Source: Diadema setosum | Taxonomy: Eukaryota; Echinodermata; Echinoidea; Diadematoida; Diadematidae | Assembly: GCF_964275005.1 (NCBI RefSeq) | Contig: NC_092692.1 | Coordinates: forward strand, 10,707,643-10,771,642 | Reading direction: 5' to 3' | Length of the DNA stretch: 64,000 bases | Part shown: piece by piece, positions 10,540-22,225 of the stretch | Numbering within the stretch: position 1 is the stretch's first letter | Layout of the letters: every line of letters begins with the position of its first letter | Made by a program: the position numbers and the translations under genes | The notes under the pieces: model-generated | Seen by the model: the letters and a program-made list of their open reading frames with translations, nothing else | What the model was told of the DNA's origin: nothing | The model's database searches: none

Positions 10540-10702
10540 ACTTTGAATCATTATATCCTAAACTCAACTTAGCCAAAGACTCAAGACAGCGAGCTAATAT
10601 TGCAAATAGTCGTCATTTAACGTCTGGCGTCCGTCTTCAGTCATGCATGAAATCAATTTACAAATCATTGATTCTTTCTCATTTTGATTATGGAGACATT
10701 AT
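10540..10702 (+). pseudogene. LINE reverse transcriptase C-terminal fragment
   Basis: The frame reads NFESLYPKLNLAKDSRQRANIAN and then MKSIYKSLILSHFDYGDIM. The second part matches the conserved 'SLILSHFDYG' block downstream of the polymerase core in CR1/Jockey-like LINEs. The frame is broken exactly at 'GDIM' by a GACCGAC foldback element starting at 10,703. Confidence 0.55.
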
Positions 10703-10850
10703 GGGGTCATCCCACGAGACCGACACCCACGAGTCATACGGTCCACGAGACCGACATAAAAAATAGGTCCAGGAGTCATACAGCCCATGAGTTATACGAC
10801 TCACAAGTCATACAGCCCATGAGTTCGACACTACTCACAAAAGGCTCAAT
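10703..10850 (+). mobile_element. GACCGAC foldback element, left end only
   Basis: Starts GGGGTCATCCCACGAGACCGACACCCACGAG and continues with GAGTCATAC(A/G)G and GAGTTCGACACTA units, then passes into an (ATCA)n microsatellite. The right arm is missing. Confidence 0.75.
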
Positions 10851-10877
10851 CAATCAATTAATCAATCAATCAATCAG

Positions 10878-10932
<55 letters not shown>

Positions 10933-10952
10933 ATCAATCAATCAATTGATCA
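10846..10952. repeat. (AATC)n microsatellite
   Basis: About 25 near-perfect AATC units, placed exactly where the foldback element breaks off. Confidence 0.95.
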
Positions 10953-10954
10953 AT

Positions 10955-11960
10955 TCAGATTCTGTTTAAAAACCCCATGTAATGACAGATTTTTCAGCAA
11001 ACTAGGCGAGTAGCATCCCAAGGATGACAGACTATCAAGTTGTTTAAATAGGCACCGTGTCCAAAAGGTCCCAGAACCCCGAAATTAAGGAATCTATCAT
11101 TAAAAAAAAAACTAGAAAAAAAGTGTACAACCAGATATTATAGAGCTAGGTATACAAAGTGGAATATCTTTGAGACTGCATAGTTTTGAGTTTGCTTTAG
11201 CATTTTCATCTTTTTTAAATATTGCATACATATTTTTGTACGTGTGGGCACCTGCTGCTTCTATAAAACCAGAAGAGCATTGAGTGAATACATCAGTGAG
11301 ATTATTAGCATACTTTCAAGATTGTTTATGGCAGATCCAGGGGTGACCCCCTTGGGGCTAGTGCCAAATGGGGACCAATTTTCACACTTTCATCATCTTC
11401 ACGAAAACTGTGTTCAATTTGTTACCAAACATGACTGGTAGAATATTGGTAAAATGGATACCATCCACCCCCTCCCCTCCGCAGACCACAGGATGCCCAA
11501 AGGTACCTAAACTAAAATCTGATCTAGGCGCAGCCGCCTTGGGGCTGGAACCAAGTTATTGGAGGCCGCTTTTGATTTCTGATCTTTTTTTTTTTTTTTT
11601 TTGAAAACACATGGTCAGATTTAGTACAAACTTAGTACTGTAGGTGTTATCGCCAGTGCCATGAATATATGGACATCATGCCTCCCTGGGCCCTGGAGGT
11701 CCCAAAAGGCTTCCAGATATTGCCCTAGAGGTTCCCAAAGTCTTCCAATATCCTTTCTCCCAAGTAATAGTCTACAAGAATGCATGGAAGGTGAACTTGA
11801 GATACTTGAGATACAAAAAAAAGAGAGAAAAGAAATAAAAGTATTTCAACATAGACACAAGTATAAGCATTAACATGAGGGCAAATTACAAATATAATCA
11901 TGTAATATCATGCAATCATGAAATATTTTTAACGAGTCCTATGACATAATTTGAGACTTT
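10955..11960. other. non-coding, GGGGCTxG repeats and poly-T
   Basis: Contains 'cccccttggggctagtgccaa' (11,348) echoed by 'gccgccttggggctggaaccaag' (11,533), and a T19 run at 11,584. Short overlapping ORFs have no recognisable product. Confidence 0.3.
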
Positions 11961-14472
11961 GAAATTTCAATTCAATTCAATTTCAATTCATTTTCATATT
12001 TCTCGATGAAAAAATACGTCAAATACAACAAAATTAAATGAAATACATGATATCCAGTTGGAGACATACATAGAATTTTGCAAATATATAAAACATATAG
12101 TGGTCGATCTATGAAGTTTGGAATCTGTGAATGAATGCTAAAGAAATATGAAGGAACCTACTAAAAAGCGAGCTTGTTGAGCGTAGGTCCCAGTTAAAAT
12201 CGAGTTAAAGATTAAGATGGGGAGCACGGATACAACAATGACCGACACATAGAGAAAAACAAAAAATAAAAAAGTACAATTATACAGTTATATAGCAAAT
12301 TCTTCTCTAATGCAGATTTGGGGTCGGATAAGCCACATGCTGTAGGCGGATGAACCATTGTCGTTGGACAATAATAACAATATGACTCAAATATTATATA
12401 ATAACAATGATACGGTTTAGACAGTATTAGAAATTAATACATTACGTGTATTAAGAAGGGAACACATGGACCTGCAAATCCAAAAAAAAAAAAAAAAGGC
12501 ATTCAACAACCAGTTACAGTGCAGTGAGAATTAGAATACCAGCTGTTACCTCGCCCCAACTGTGGAAGAATGTACAATAGGTCATGAACACAGTTACAGA
12601 ATTTGAGGGCGCAAACAGCAACTGGGCTCTTAAAGTCTTGTTTAACATGACAACAACCCTGGAGTACAGTACAGCGGGATTGTCCTGGACAGCACAAAAC
12701 AGAATTTCAATGAGCTGAATTAATGTAATTATTCAATAAATACTGTCTTAATTTGCATTTAAAGGATGATAGTGAAAAACAACCTGTGAGTTCAGAGGGG
12801 CGATCGTTCCAGTATTTCGGTCCTGCATACATAATTGTTTTCATCGCGAAAATTGTGCGAGTACGTGGAAGGTGATAAGCGTCCCGTTGGCGGATGGGAT
12901 AATATAGTGAACTGAGTAGTTTCTTGAACATGTGAAGAAAAACATCAGGAAGATCATTCGTGGAGTATTTCATAAAAATACCTAGGCTGTATTCAAACAA
13001 ATTAATCAATTTCAAAATTTTATTCTTGTGAAAAAATTCATTTGTATGAGATAGATATCCGGCGTTATTGATAATTCTGATGGCGTGTTTTTGGAGAAGG
13101 AAAAGCGAATCAAGTAAAAATCTGGATGAATTACCCCATGAAAGAATTCCATAGTTGAGGTAAGGGGAAATCATTGTATATAATTTGTAATATATGTATG
13201 GGGAAATAATATTTCAGCTTGTTTAAAATTCCTATGTTTCTGGACAAAATTTTACTTAAATAGTTAATATGTTTTTTCCAAGATAGATCTCCATAAAATA
13301 AGGTCTTAGATACTTGAAACTATCTACCTGGTTGAAATTGATACCATCGATCTTAACATAATCAGAAACAGAGTGCAGAGAATTGCTGAACAGCATATAA
13401 TGCGTCTTATCAATGTTTAGTGACAACATATTTGCGGGGATCCAGGACTAAACAAGTTTGAGTTCATTGTTTAACATATGTATAAGCGTGTTAGAGTTAC
13501 GATGTGAAAGAAATAATTTTGTGTCATCAGCAAAGCATATGAAAGAAAGAATCTGAGATCAATTTTGGAGGTCGTTTTTGTACAAAATAAATAATAACGG
13601 GCCAAGTAGGGAACCCTGGGGGACACCACAAGAAGTTGTTTTCAAGAGAGACTCATAACCTTTTAAATAAACATATTGCTTTCTATTAGTAAGGTAGTCT
13701 TTAAACCAATCTAGAGCTGTCCCACGAATGCCGTAATGGCTTAACTTATAAAGCAAAATATCATGGTCTATCGTATCAAACGCTTTCGAGAAGTCGAGAA
13801 AAACACCGATGGTATGGGAAGCGTCGTCTAAAGCAATGTGCTACTTTATCAATGAAAGCTAACAAAGCGTGGATTGTGCTATGCCGTTTTCTGAATCCAA
13901 ACTGAAAATTTAAAAGAATATTGCAATTGATAAGGAATCTAAGAGTTCGTTTGTGAACAAGCTTCTCCAAAATTTTTGAAATTGAAGTTAAAAGAGATAT
14001 TGCATGGCTATTGCTAACCGATTCCTTAGCACCCTTTTTGAATATGGGAACGACTCTAGCAATTTTCATCTTTTCAGGGACTTTTCCAGTTGACAAAGAT
14101 TGATTGAAATCTTTGTCAACTGTCAAATCTTTGTAAGGGGAGTAATTATTTCAGTTACTATGTTTTTTTTTTAAAGAAAAAATTAAATTCCGTCATCACC
14201 TGTTCTTTTCTTGTTATTTAGTTTGCGAAAAATTTCTTTGATTTCTTCCTCGATAATGGAAAAAAAAAAAAAACCCAAAGTCTGTGCATTCCTATCCCTT
14301 AGAAACGAATGAAAAGGTGTCCCGGAGCGAGGTATTTTCTTGGCAAGATCTGGCCCAAGGTTAACGAAGACGTCATTGAATATATCTGCCATCTCCCCTG
14401 GATTGTCTATCACGCGACCCTCTTTCGCCTCAGTGCTGGATTTTAAAGCTGTGTTGATCACCTTCCACGTTA
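11961..14472 (-). mobile_element. non-LTR retrotransposon (CR1/Jockey-like), 5'-truncated, decayed
   Basis: The minus strand encodes a reverse transcriptase in several frames. From the 5' side: NDVFVNLGPDLA and KLNNKKRTGDDGI (14,461-14,183); IARVVPIFKKGAKESVSNSH, SLLTSISKILEKLV and FGFRKRHSTIHALLAF (14,126-13,776); YGIRGTALDWFKDYLTNRKQ with SCGVPQGSLLGPLLFI (13,756-13,559); an FADDT-like core near 13,530; and a C-terminal domain with YLNYGILSWGN and LPRTRTIFAMK (13,174-12,707). Frameshifts, stops and a poly-A insertion show it is dead. The 3' UTR runs to a short (TTGAAT)n-like tail at 11,961-11,990, a CR1-like terminus. The 5' side is cut at 14,473 by a TIR element. RNase H and endonuclease are absent. 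Confidence 0.85.
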
Positions 14473-14640
14473 CACAGTGGCGTATCTAGGGGGGGGGGGC
14501 AAGAGGGGCACGTGCCCCGGGCGCCACTCCTTGGGGGCCCAAAAAACGAAAAAAAAAAGTAGAAGAACAAGACAAAAAAAAAAAAGAAAGAAAGAAGAAG
14601 AAGAAGAAGAAGAAGAAGAAGAAGAAGAATACGAAGAATA
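14473..14640. mobile_element. terminal part of a CAGTGGCGTATCT (hAT-like) element
   Basis: Begins CAGTGGCGTATCTAGGGGGG, then 'ggcacgtgccccgggcgccactccttgggggccc' and purine-rich repeats. This is the inverse of the right end of the complete element at 59,904-61,105. It interrupts the LINE reading frame. The other end is not seen. Confidence 0.7.
14585..14636. repeat. (GAA)n microsatellite
   Basis: A run of about 14 AAG/GAA units. The same purine tract occurs, inverted, in the sister element near 60,955-61,020. Confidence 0.9.
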
Positions 14641-15305
14641 AGGAGAAGAAACTCGTCAAGATATATAGGCATAAATAGGTTGTATGGCGGCCATTTTGAA
14701 TTTATGCAAATTAGGCACTGATCCACCACTCGAATTTTAGGGAATTTTTAACATGTTATTTTAGTAGCTCTTCCAGGTCAAATGCAAGTGTAATCGTTTC
14801 TGCTGCAATTAGTTGGGGGTCATTTCATATTTTGACTGGACTATAAGTGCTTTGGAGGCGGATTGTTGCCGTATGATTTGATGACGTCACAAGTGTCACG
14901 TATTTTCACAGCGACCCATGCGCGCGTCAACCTGCGCTAATGTATATTTGATTATGCATGTAGATATCTCAAATTCCATGGGATCACTGTCATTGCATCA
15001 AAATATTATAGAAAACACTTCATTCTACCCTATTTTAAAATACCCATTTGAATTTGAATACAAACATGTTGATATCGATGACAAATTGCATGTCGTCGTT
15101 CCAAATAACTCACTCTCACTCTTCGCGAGCTTTGAGGCGCACGCTTCTTGCACAATCTGAAGTCAGAAAAATAGGAATATTAAATTTGTAAAGACCGTCC
15201 TCAAATTATATTCAAAATCATTACATTTTAAACTCATTATACTGCTTAAAATTAAAAGTAATGTCGTTCAATACTGATAGCAGTTTAAGCTCCTGTCATG
15301 CCTGT
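14640..15305. other. non-coding, no recognisable feature
   Basis: AT-rich unique-looking DNA. The short ORF at 14,918-15,160 has no recognisable product. Confidence 0.3.
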
Positions 15306-15309
15306 TCAA

Positions 15310-15770
15310 ACAAGCCAGTTCGGAGTTAGCTCATGGGCAGATTGGTACGAAGCAGCTTTTTTTTTTTTTTTTTTCTCAGTCGGTTAGGCGCATTTCATTT
15401 GTTTTCAGAGCGACGTAATACCTACGCTTTATGGAACAATTTATGGGATTCATCAATCCTGTTCAAACAAAGAATGAACTTGTGTACACCGGATGACCAT
15501 AATGATCCCTCAGTTAATCCCCTGTCTTGGGAAAGCATCCATTTCATTATTTTGCACTGAATGTATTAACATTCTCTTTCTATTAATATTGCCAAATACC
15601 ACTTATGCTGTTAGTTGGATGTGCTGGAAAGCAGCATTTATAAAAAATTACATGAATAATCTTTGCTTATTCCAGTGAATTTACAAACCAACATGCCTGT
15701 CGGTACGGACGCCCTTTTTTCTGCTCATGCAAAAAGTTGAACTGCGAAATTGCTTATTACAACCGTGCGA
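15310..15770. repeat. segmental duplication block A (unit 3), matches 54,180-54,620
   Basis: Shared text includes 'cagttcggagttagctcatg', 'ctcagt(c/t)g(g/a)ttaggcgc', 'ctcaaacaaagaatgaactt', 'ttattttgcattgaatgta' and 'tttctgctcatgc'. The partner lies inside intron 1 of gene 1, so this block marks the former intron 1 of a third gene unit. Confidence 0.8.
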
Positions 15771-15939
15771 CAGCAGTTTGGTACAATATAATCCCGTTAT
15801 AACGAAGTCCTCGAGACAGGCGGTTTTCTTTCTTGTAACGACATTTCCATGGTCAATTAGTTGAGTAAATGATTTATCCAACTCAGTTGTCCAGTCGTTA
15901 TCTTGAATACCCCTTATTATGCTTGCTTGAAAGAACGCA

Positions 15940-16075
15940 GTGATCCACAGTGTGTTCACACTGCGTTCACATGCATGAACGCTCGAATTTAACAGTGTGA
16001 AAATTATTTCACACTGATGTGGTTTTCACAGGAAATATACGGCAACAAGAAATACATGTATTTTCTTTTTGCAGT
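15940..16075. mobile_element. CACTGTG-rich MITE-like repeat
   Basis: Direct and inverted copies of CACAGTGTG/CACACTG (cacagtgtgttcacactgcgttcacatg, aacagtgtgaaaattatttcacactg), ending 'tttttgcagtg'. The same vocabulary is at 17,885-18,055. Confidence 0.5.
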
Positions 16076-16359
16076 GGGTTTCATTTATGAGCGGAAGGGA
16101 GTATTAGCCCAATGTTACGCTTTATCAAACACTATTACTGAGTTCTGTTTTTTTTTCTCACTGTTTCAATAGTAAGTAATCATTTACATACCCTTTCGTT
16201 CATAATCATGGCGGTTTTAACAAAGTATATTTCAATGACGTTCGTCGAGATAATGACCTTTGATTATTTGGTAACCTTCCGTTAAAGAGAGATGAAGTTC
16301 AGATACAATTCTGTCAAAAGACATGTTTCCCAGCACATCAAATTTCTTGACTTTAGATG

Positions 16360-16845
16360 GACACAAAACATCCAATGAATATTTGCATGCTGTCGCATTT
16401 CTACACAATATCAGGACATGGAACATCTGCATGGTCGATGGGAGATTACTTTTTTCATGCAGCATGTCAACTCGTTGCTGAGATTCAAGCCCCTTCCGCT
16501 TCTGTGGATCCTGGATCTGACCATGTTTTGTTTCTATCCACAGTGCAACGAGTTTGCTATTTTTTGGTTAATTATTCTTATTTTCCTTGATATGTCGTGT
16601 ACGGCGTTTGATGCCTGGTGACGAATAAAGTTAACTTACATCCGTTGCCAAAGCCAAAATACTGCATTTTTATTTTTTCCTTACTGTATGCATCTCAAAA
16701 TGTGCCCCTATTTATGTTCAAATCTTGTTTTTTTTTTCAGGGTGTCTGTATTGGCTTGCCCAACCACTTAAATAATGTGGCAATGGCCACTCACTTGCCC
16801 TTCGACTATAATGAAGAAGTTCCAGGGGATTTCACAATATAACTA
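16360..16845. repeat. segmental duplication block B (unit 3), matches 36,835-37,320
   Basis: Shared text in the same order: 'tttgcatgctgtcgcatttc', 'catctgcatgg', 'ctgaccatgttttgtt', 'gatgcctggtgacga', 'actgcattttta', 'ccaggggatttcacaa' and 'ctaggctat'. In gene 2 this block lies just upstream of exon 1. Exon 1 should therefore lie between block A and block B here, but it is absent. Confidence 0.85.
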
Positions 16846-17385
16846 TTCAGCTAGGCTATGTAGTGTGGATAATGTGTAGTGATACACAGAATTATCACTA
16901 CCCCCTCCCATTCCACTACGATGACCGGCTAAGTGCGTCTTCACGGTCCCTAACTATACATGCTTAACCTCGAGGTTAAGGCTTGTCAAAAAAAAGTGTT
17001 TATTCAAGGCTTTGAAAGTTTTTTTTTTATTGTCATGAAATTATTTCCAATTATTAATTTGGTTTGGGCAAAGGCACAATCTGACGAATTTCATCATTAT
17101 ACATACTGTTGGAGTTTCTTCCGGGGGTACTCTTGCCCCGAAAAAAAAAAATCGTTCCTGCGTATTGTCATCCCCCCCCCCCCCCATTTCTTGAAAACTT
17201 CGACTTGTCTGTACCCATTCATACTGCTACTGATTGGGCCCCTCGCTATGAATAATATTCCCCTGGCACTGCGACAGTGTCAAAAAATAATGTTGAAAAA
17301 TTACTTGTCAATGCATAGGGAAAAGAAAGAAAGAAAAAAAGAAAAAAAGAAGGAAAAACATGTCAGATGTTATGTTAAACATTGG
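16846..17385. other. non-coding with a doubtful RT scrap
   Basis: Around 17,215-17,280 the text 'ctgattgggcccctcgctatgaataatattcccctggcactgcgacagtgt' resembles 'TAPLVMNDITHAVKHC' of the LINE at 44.3 kb, suggesting a very short reverse transcriptase remnant. A-rich and C-rich runs surround it. Confidence 0.35.
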
Positions 17386-17387
17386 TA

Positions 17388-17535
17388 GGCGTTGCCCTTT
17401 CTGAATCGTTGGGAAATGCAAAGCAGTCAATATGAAAAGATACGATGTTGAAGCAACAGCATCATTTTGCTGCCGCTGTTTTTCCTTTTTTCCTTTTCTT
17501 TTTAGACAAGGTAGTTCTACACAATGCGACAAGAA
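17388..17535. repeat. segmental duplication block C (unit 3), matches 49,345-49,510 and 62,870-63,030
   Basis: Common order: 'cgttgccctt/cgttgctctt', 'aatcgt(t/g)gg', 'aaagcagtca', 'gaagcaaca..atcat', 'ttgctgccg', 'acaaggtagttctacacaatgcgac'. Three diverged copies define the outer flank of each unit. Confidence 0.75.
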
Positions 17536-17564
17536 GAAAAAAAGGTGATAGATATCATATTCCT

Positions 17565-17800
17565 TTGTTAAAATTCAATTCTTTATTTCAATTATCAAAC
17601 TGGGTTGTTAAAGTACAAAATATACAAGCAAAAATCAAGCAAGCAAGCATACACAGTGTAAAGAATTGAAGAGTACCAAATATATATGCGAATGAATGTA
17701 CATGTATAATGGCATAAAACACGCAGTGCATACTTAGTAGAACTGACATTAAGTAGTACATACAGCCATGAAAAAAAGTGATCTACTAAAAACACATGGT
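17565..17800 (-). mobile_element. possible LINE 3' tail
   Basis: 'aattcaattctttatttcaattatcaa' resembles the terminal repeats and inverted AATAAA of the minus-strand LINEs at 12 and 29.3 kb. No protein-coding part is attached. Confidence 0.35.
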
Positions 17801-17879
17801 ACTCTTTACATTGTTCTTTAATATTGTATTACTTTTTCTTACTTTCTGCCTGACAATTTTTCCAAGTACGCTCTAATAT

Positions 17880-18060
17880 CAAGGGTAAATTTCACACTCT
17901 GGCGTGGTTTTTCACAGTTCACATATTAATGTTCGACTTACACTGTGAATTATCTTATTTGATTCACACTGTGTTCACAATGTTAAAACGCTGTTAAAAA
18001 TAGCAGTGTAAAGAGATTGCACATAGTAGTTCACACTGTACACTGTGTTTATGCATTTAT
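17880..18060. mobile_element. CACTGTG-rich MITE-like repeat
   Basis: Direct and inverted CACACTG/CAGTGT words (ttcacactctggcg, cttacactgtgaatt, attcacactgtgttcacaatg, tagcagtgtaaag, ttcacactgtacactgtg), related to 15,940-16,075. Confidence 0.5.
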
Positions 18061-18202
18061 GTATGTATTTATTTATTCATTTATCATCATTATTATTATC
18101 ATTATTGGTTTTTTTTTTTTTGGGGGGGGGGGGGGGACATCCCCTCCCCTGGCAGATCTCCATAGACTATACTAGTAAAGACGCAAACACGCAAGAAAAA
18201 AA

Positions 18203-18241
<39 letters not shown>

Positions 18242-18780
18242 TGCCACAACAGCTATTTAAGGCCTAAGCTGTCCTTGAATGCTATATTTTTCTTATTTTT
18301 GATTGACAATAAATTTTCCATAATATTCCACCAAAAGGTGTGCACCAGCTCGTTGAATTTCGCCTCTAGAAAATAAAAAAGTCTCCCTCATCTGGGAGGG
18401 AGCTAATCCCCTACCACACCTTCCCTATTCTTAATGGACTGAGTACAAATTTAAGACACACACGAGCAAAAGTTATTACACACAGGTGACAATACCATAT
18501 TATTACCCGAATGATGATTATTTTTCCTTTGACTCTTGGATTGACAATTTTCTAAACATCCTCCAGAAAGTCTTCTCCAGATTGTTGAATTTCAGTTATA
18601 AAAGTGCTAAAGCTCCATCCTTTTAAAGGGGCATACCTCCTCCCACCCCTTCCCTTCTGTTCATTCCCGTAGACGTAGAAGACGAAGACTGAAAAAAAGA
18701 GAGGGAGTTTGTGTGCATCAAGCATGGTGTTGGACCTCTGGGCCTAAGCAGCATAGCAAAAATTCCCGAAAATGAACATT
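18061..18780. repeat. low-complexity and dispersed pyrimidine-rich repeats
   Basis: T/G homopolymers at 18,110-18,136, a (GA)n microsatellite at 18,202-18,238, and two short copies of a CCTCCC-rich unit (18,365-18,420 and 18,595-18,650) that resemble, inverted, the units at 47.2 and 48.3-48.7 kb. Confidence 0.5.
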
Positions 18781-19157
18781 CGCATTGAGCGGCAATGTAA
18801 ATTTCTGGTGAACATTCGAGGACTGTGCTGTAATGTGTGGAATAAATGGATAAACACAAATATGATTTATCTTTGCGATCACTTGTCTATTGCGATTAAA
18901 AAATTATTGTCACTTGCCTATTGCGATCACCTGCTTTATACGACCACTGAAAACAATTCCCTCCGAAGCATGTGAAAGATAGCGGCCTCCTGACTATAAC
19001 GGCCACTATTTTTCGTCTCCCTTGGATGGCAGCTATAAACAGGTCTGCCCACTGAACATGTACAGGCATATCATGTATTATCAACGTGCATTTAAGTTGT
19101 TTGATTCTTGATATCTCTTTTCCTTTACAATAACGGCATTGATACGGAAGAGGTAGT

Positions 19158-19637
19158 ATTTCGGGAAACGGACATTCCAGACGATTTTCATAATTTCACA
19201 TCATGTAGTACATAAATCGACAACTCCATGTATAGATTTGTGGAATTTATTGTGGTTTTTGAGCAGAGAAACAATACTTTGAAAAACCTTAAACAAATTA
19301 CACTGAACGTGGATGATGATGTAGAAGGTTCACATATTTCAGAAATGTAGCAATGTAATTCCATTGCAATACTGTTTGCTTAGTACGAGTTCACCTGTGT
19401 ATAAGTATGCATGCCTTCTTCTTTTGTTCTGCTTCCTTGAGCCCAAACTCATGCATACTTACGGTGAGTCTGCCATGTGGTGTCATCCTCCTTGTTCATT
19501 GCAATTTGTTCTAAATTTTGACAATATTTTAGTTCTTCATCACGATTATCACAAATTCCGAAACTCTGTCCTCAGTATATCTAATTTATAGTTGTTCAAA
19601 TGTAAAAATCTGAAAATCATCCGGAGGTCTCCTTTAA
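19158..19637. mobile_element. MITE, about 470 bp, partner of 24,186-24,648
   Basis: Starts 'gggaaacggacattccagacgattttcat' and ends 'gaaaatcatccggaggtctcctttaa', giving imperfect TIRs. It is collinear with the 24.2-kb copy along its whole length (tgtatagatttgtggaattt, ggttcacatatttcagaaatg, cttcttcttttgttctgcttc). Confidence 0.8.
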
Positions 19638-19795
19638 TATGGGAAATGCGTGTTGTAGCAAAATCGGTCTGTCCTCAACGGGTTAAAACCATGTCCTTCG
19701 TCAACGCGATTAATTCGGCGTTGCACTGTTTATCGATATCGTTATCGAGCTAGCTTAATACAGAAGGTGTAAACTACACTTGGTGAAGACGACGC
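19638..19795. other. non-coding, with a repeat shared with 28.36 kb
   Basis: 'gcgtgttgtagcaaaatcggtctgtcctcaacgggtt' is the inverse of 'aacccgttgaggacgggctgattgttctacaacacgta' at 28,351-28,390. Confidence 0.45.
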
Positions 19796-20332
19796 TACAC
19801 TTCAAAAAGTCCGGTGTTAAATATGAAACACCGAGCTGGTGCTAAAATTCCGGTGCTCATTTGTGGTGTAAGCTTAACACCTCAGGGTGTCATTTCAAAA
19901 ATATAATTTTGTTTTTGAATAGTTTCTTAGTTACTGTTCTCCTTGTTGATTTTGAACTTCAGCAAGGCGATTCAGGATTTTTCGATAAAGTACTTGATTT
20001 CTGAAAAAAAGGTGTGAACACATTTACACCATAGTAACACCAGTTGGTGTGGTCTCCAAGAAACTGGGCGGGTGTTATACCATTGACATTAACACCAGCA
20101 ACATCAAATCAACATCATTCGGTGTCATTGTTGAATGAACACCAGTGCAGTGTCAAAACAAAAACACCACCTACAGTGTCAAATTAACACCAGGAAGTAC
20201 CAGGTGAACACTTGTCAACACCATCACAACATTACTTTCTACACCTGTGGGTTTGGTCATCTATTGACACTTGATCGGTGTTAGATTTAACACCCATTGT
20301 GTTAAATCTTATCCTAATGTTTTTGCAGTGTA
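19796..20332. mobile_element. mariner-like MITE rich in AACACC/GGTGTT, 537 bp
   Basis: Ends are TACACTTCAAAAAG and, inverted, TACACTGCAAAAAC. TA at both termini fits a Tc1/mariner target site. The interior is an array of GGTGTTA and AACACC words in both orientations. No transposase ORF. Confidence 0.65.
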
Positions 20333-20850
20333 TACAGACCCAGCGCTATATCACAAACCACAACTTTTGATAAAACTATACCTGAAAAGACCCCCAAAGT
20401 GCACCGTTTCCTATTGATCAGTACATGTAGGCACCATTGTAACATGAATCTTCAGCTAAAATTATCTAGTTTCAGAATTCGCTCGAAGAAATTGATATCA
20501 TACTTCAGTAAACTTGGTGAGCATTCGATCAATCCCCCGAAATCGAGAAATTTAGCGAAATCTCCATGAGGGAAAATGAAAACATGGACATTTAAATGTC
20601 AAAAGTGGAATTCTTTCTTCTCCTAGAATAATTACAAAATTAGTATTATTCTACGTAGGACCCAAGAAAGTTTCAAAATCAACCCATTTTTCTTGTTTTG
20701 TTTTAAATGTGACTTGCTTCGCACAATCATAGTCAATTCCTCAAAAAGCACTAGGCCTAATAGTTTCCATGTTCACTTCCCTCGCTAAATGAGTTCGGGC
20801 GGGGCGTGCGAAGCAGATGTGCGAAACTTTTCCATACGGAGTGGCATCTT
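20333..20850. other. non-coding, no recognisable feature
   Basis: Unique-looking AT-rich DNA. Confidence 0.3.
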
Positions 20851-20854
20851 TCAT

Positions 20855-21345
20855 TTCGTTTTCATATTTCTTAGTATAAAGTACATATAAAAACATAAAA
20901 TCTAACAAAATGATATGATACATGATAGCTTGCTAGGATGCACAATGAAATGATGCAATATACATAGGATATTGTGGCCAATCTATGTAAGTTTGAATAT
21001 AAGTAAACGCAAAAGAAATAAGATGGAACTTCCCTAAAATCAGGCTTATGTTCAGCGTAAGTAATAGTGCACGTATTGAAACCAAGTGTAAAGATCAAGA
21101 TAAGGGGCACGCATGCAACATAGGACCAAAATATAGAAAACAAGAAGATCAGACCAAAATGTTTTTGGATATAGCAAATTTTTCACAAATACATATTAGG
21201 AAAAGAGAGTAAATTGTAATAATGCGATTTGGGCAATATTAAAAAAAAAAACTATACATTTGAGTCCTCAGAGGAGACGTGGAAATAATGGGAAGAGAAG
21301 AACATAAACCACCAATTGAAGAATGATCTACCAACTGGCAGTTGC
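20855..21345 (-). mobile_element. LINE 3' UTR fragment
   Basis: 'ggaacttccctaaaatcaggcttatgttcagcgtaagta', 'aagatcaagataaggggcacgcatgcaaca' and 'accaaaatatag' line up with the 3' UTR of the LINE at 12.1-12.3 kb. No coding part is left. A GACCGAC element begins right after it. Confidence 0.65.
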
Positions 21346-21353
21346 AATGAAGT

Positions 21354-21600
21354 GGGGTCGTCCCGGGAGACCGACAAAATTAATATGTCCGTGAGTCATA
21401 CACGACGAGTTAACATGGTTGAAAAGCTCATTAGCTATACAGCCCATGAGTTCGACACTAGGCAAATAAAGCCCGTGAGTTCAACACCAGGAAAAAAGAA
21501 GAAGAAGAAGAAAAAAAGGCAACTAGGCGCATAAGGTCCACGAGACCGACAGGATGGACAGCGCTATGTCAAATACAAGTGTGTATCTATGCAGGGTGTT
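21354..21600 (+). mobile_element. GACCGAC foldback element, left part
   Basis: Starts GGGGTCGTCCCGGGAGACCGAC, continues with GAGTCATACACG, GAGTTCGACACTAGGCAAATAAAGCC units, and reaches 'gaccgacaggatggacagcgc' and 'agggtgttgcataaa', the same order as the copies at 31.98 and 40.25 kb. No right arm. Confidence 0.75.
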
Positions 21601-22070
21601 GCATAAATGCCACAAAAGGGGAAAAGGAAAATCAGAAGAACCATGTACGGCTTCAAGTTTAGGTCTTTCCATAATGACATCGTGCTGATTTTAATAGGCT
21701 TACCATTTCTAGCTAGAAGATGTATTTACAGGATGTAAGATTTGACTTTTTATTTTTTCATCGCTCCACTATAGTCCGGCCTTAATACTAGATACTTATT
21801 GTTGTTGTTGTTATTGTTGTTGTTGTTGTTGTGTGTGTGTGTGTGTGTGTGTGTTTCAGATTTACCTCCTTTTTTTTTTTTTTTTGGTCCGAAGTCGGTA
21901 GGTTTTCATACACGATTGAAACCACCCCTACATTTGTACGATGTTTCTTCAATGTTACACCGTGACTGTATAAACTACTTTGCTGTATAAACGTCTCTGG
22001 TTTTTCTTCGAATCAATGTCATATTGCATAACGTTGGGTCTGAGTTCAACTGATATCTTTATGCAGTGGC
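21601..22070. other. non-coding with (TTG)n-(TG)n and poly-T
   Basis: Microsatellites at 21,799-21,853 and a T run at 21,868-21,886. No gene. Confidence 0.5.
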
Positions 22071-22225
22071 GTACCGTCGGTCAAGACATTGGGCGGGGGG
22101 GGGGGGGCACCTCGTGGAAAAGTAATTTTGAGGGTGTGTCATGCTTGTGCGTGCGTTCGTGTGTATGTGTGTGTGCGCGTGTGAGAATACTGCGCGTCTA
22201 CGTTGAAGCCCTTCCAGCAGACATC

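Noticed and set aside
10846..10952. Regularly spaced short repeats that could suggest a CRISPR-like array
   Set aside because: A 4-bp microsatellite without spacers. Other arrays in the window also lack unique spacers, and the DNA is eukaryotic.
16232..16465. ORF over duplicated block B as a possible second gene in each unit
   Set aside because: The reading frame is not maintained in the partner copy at 36.8 kb, so the block is non-coding.
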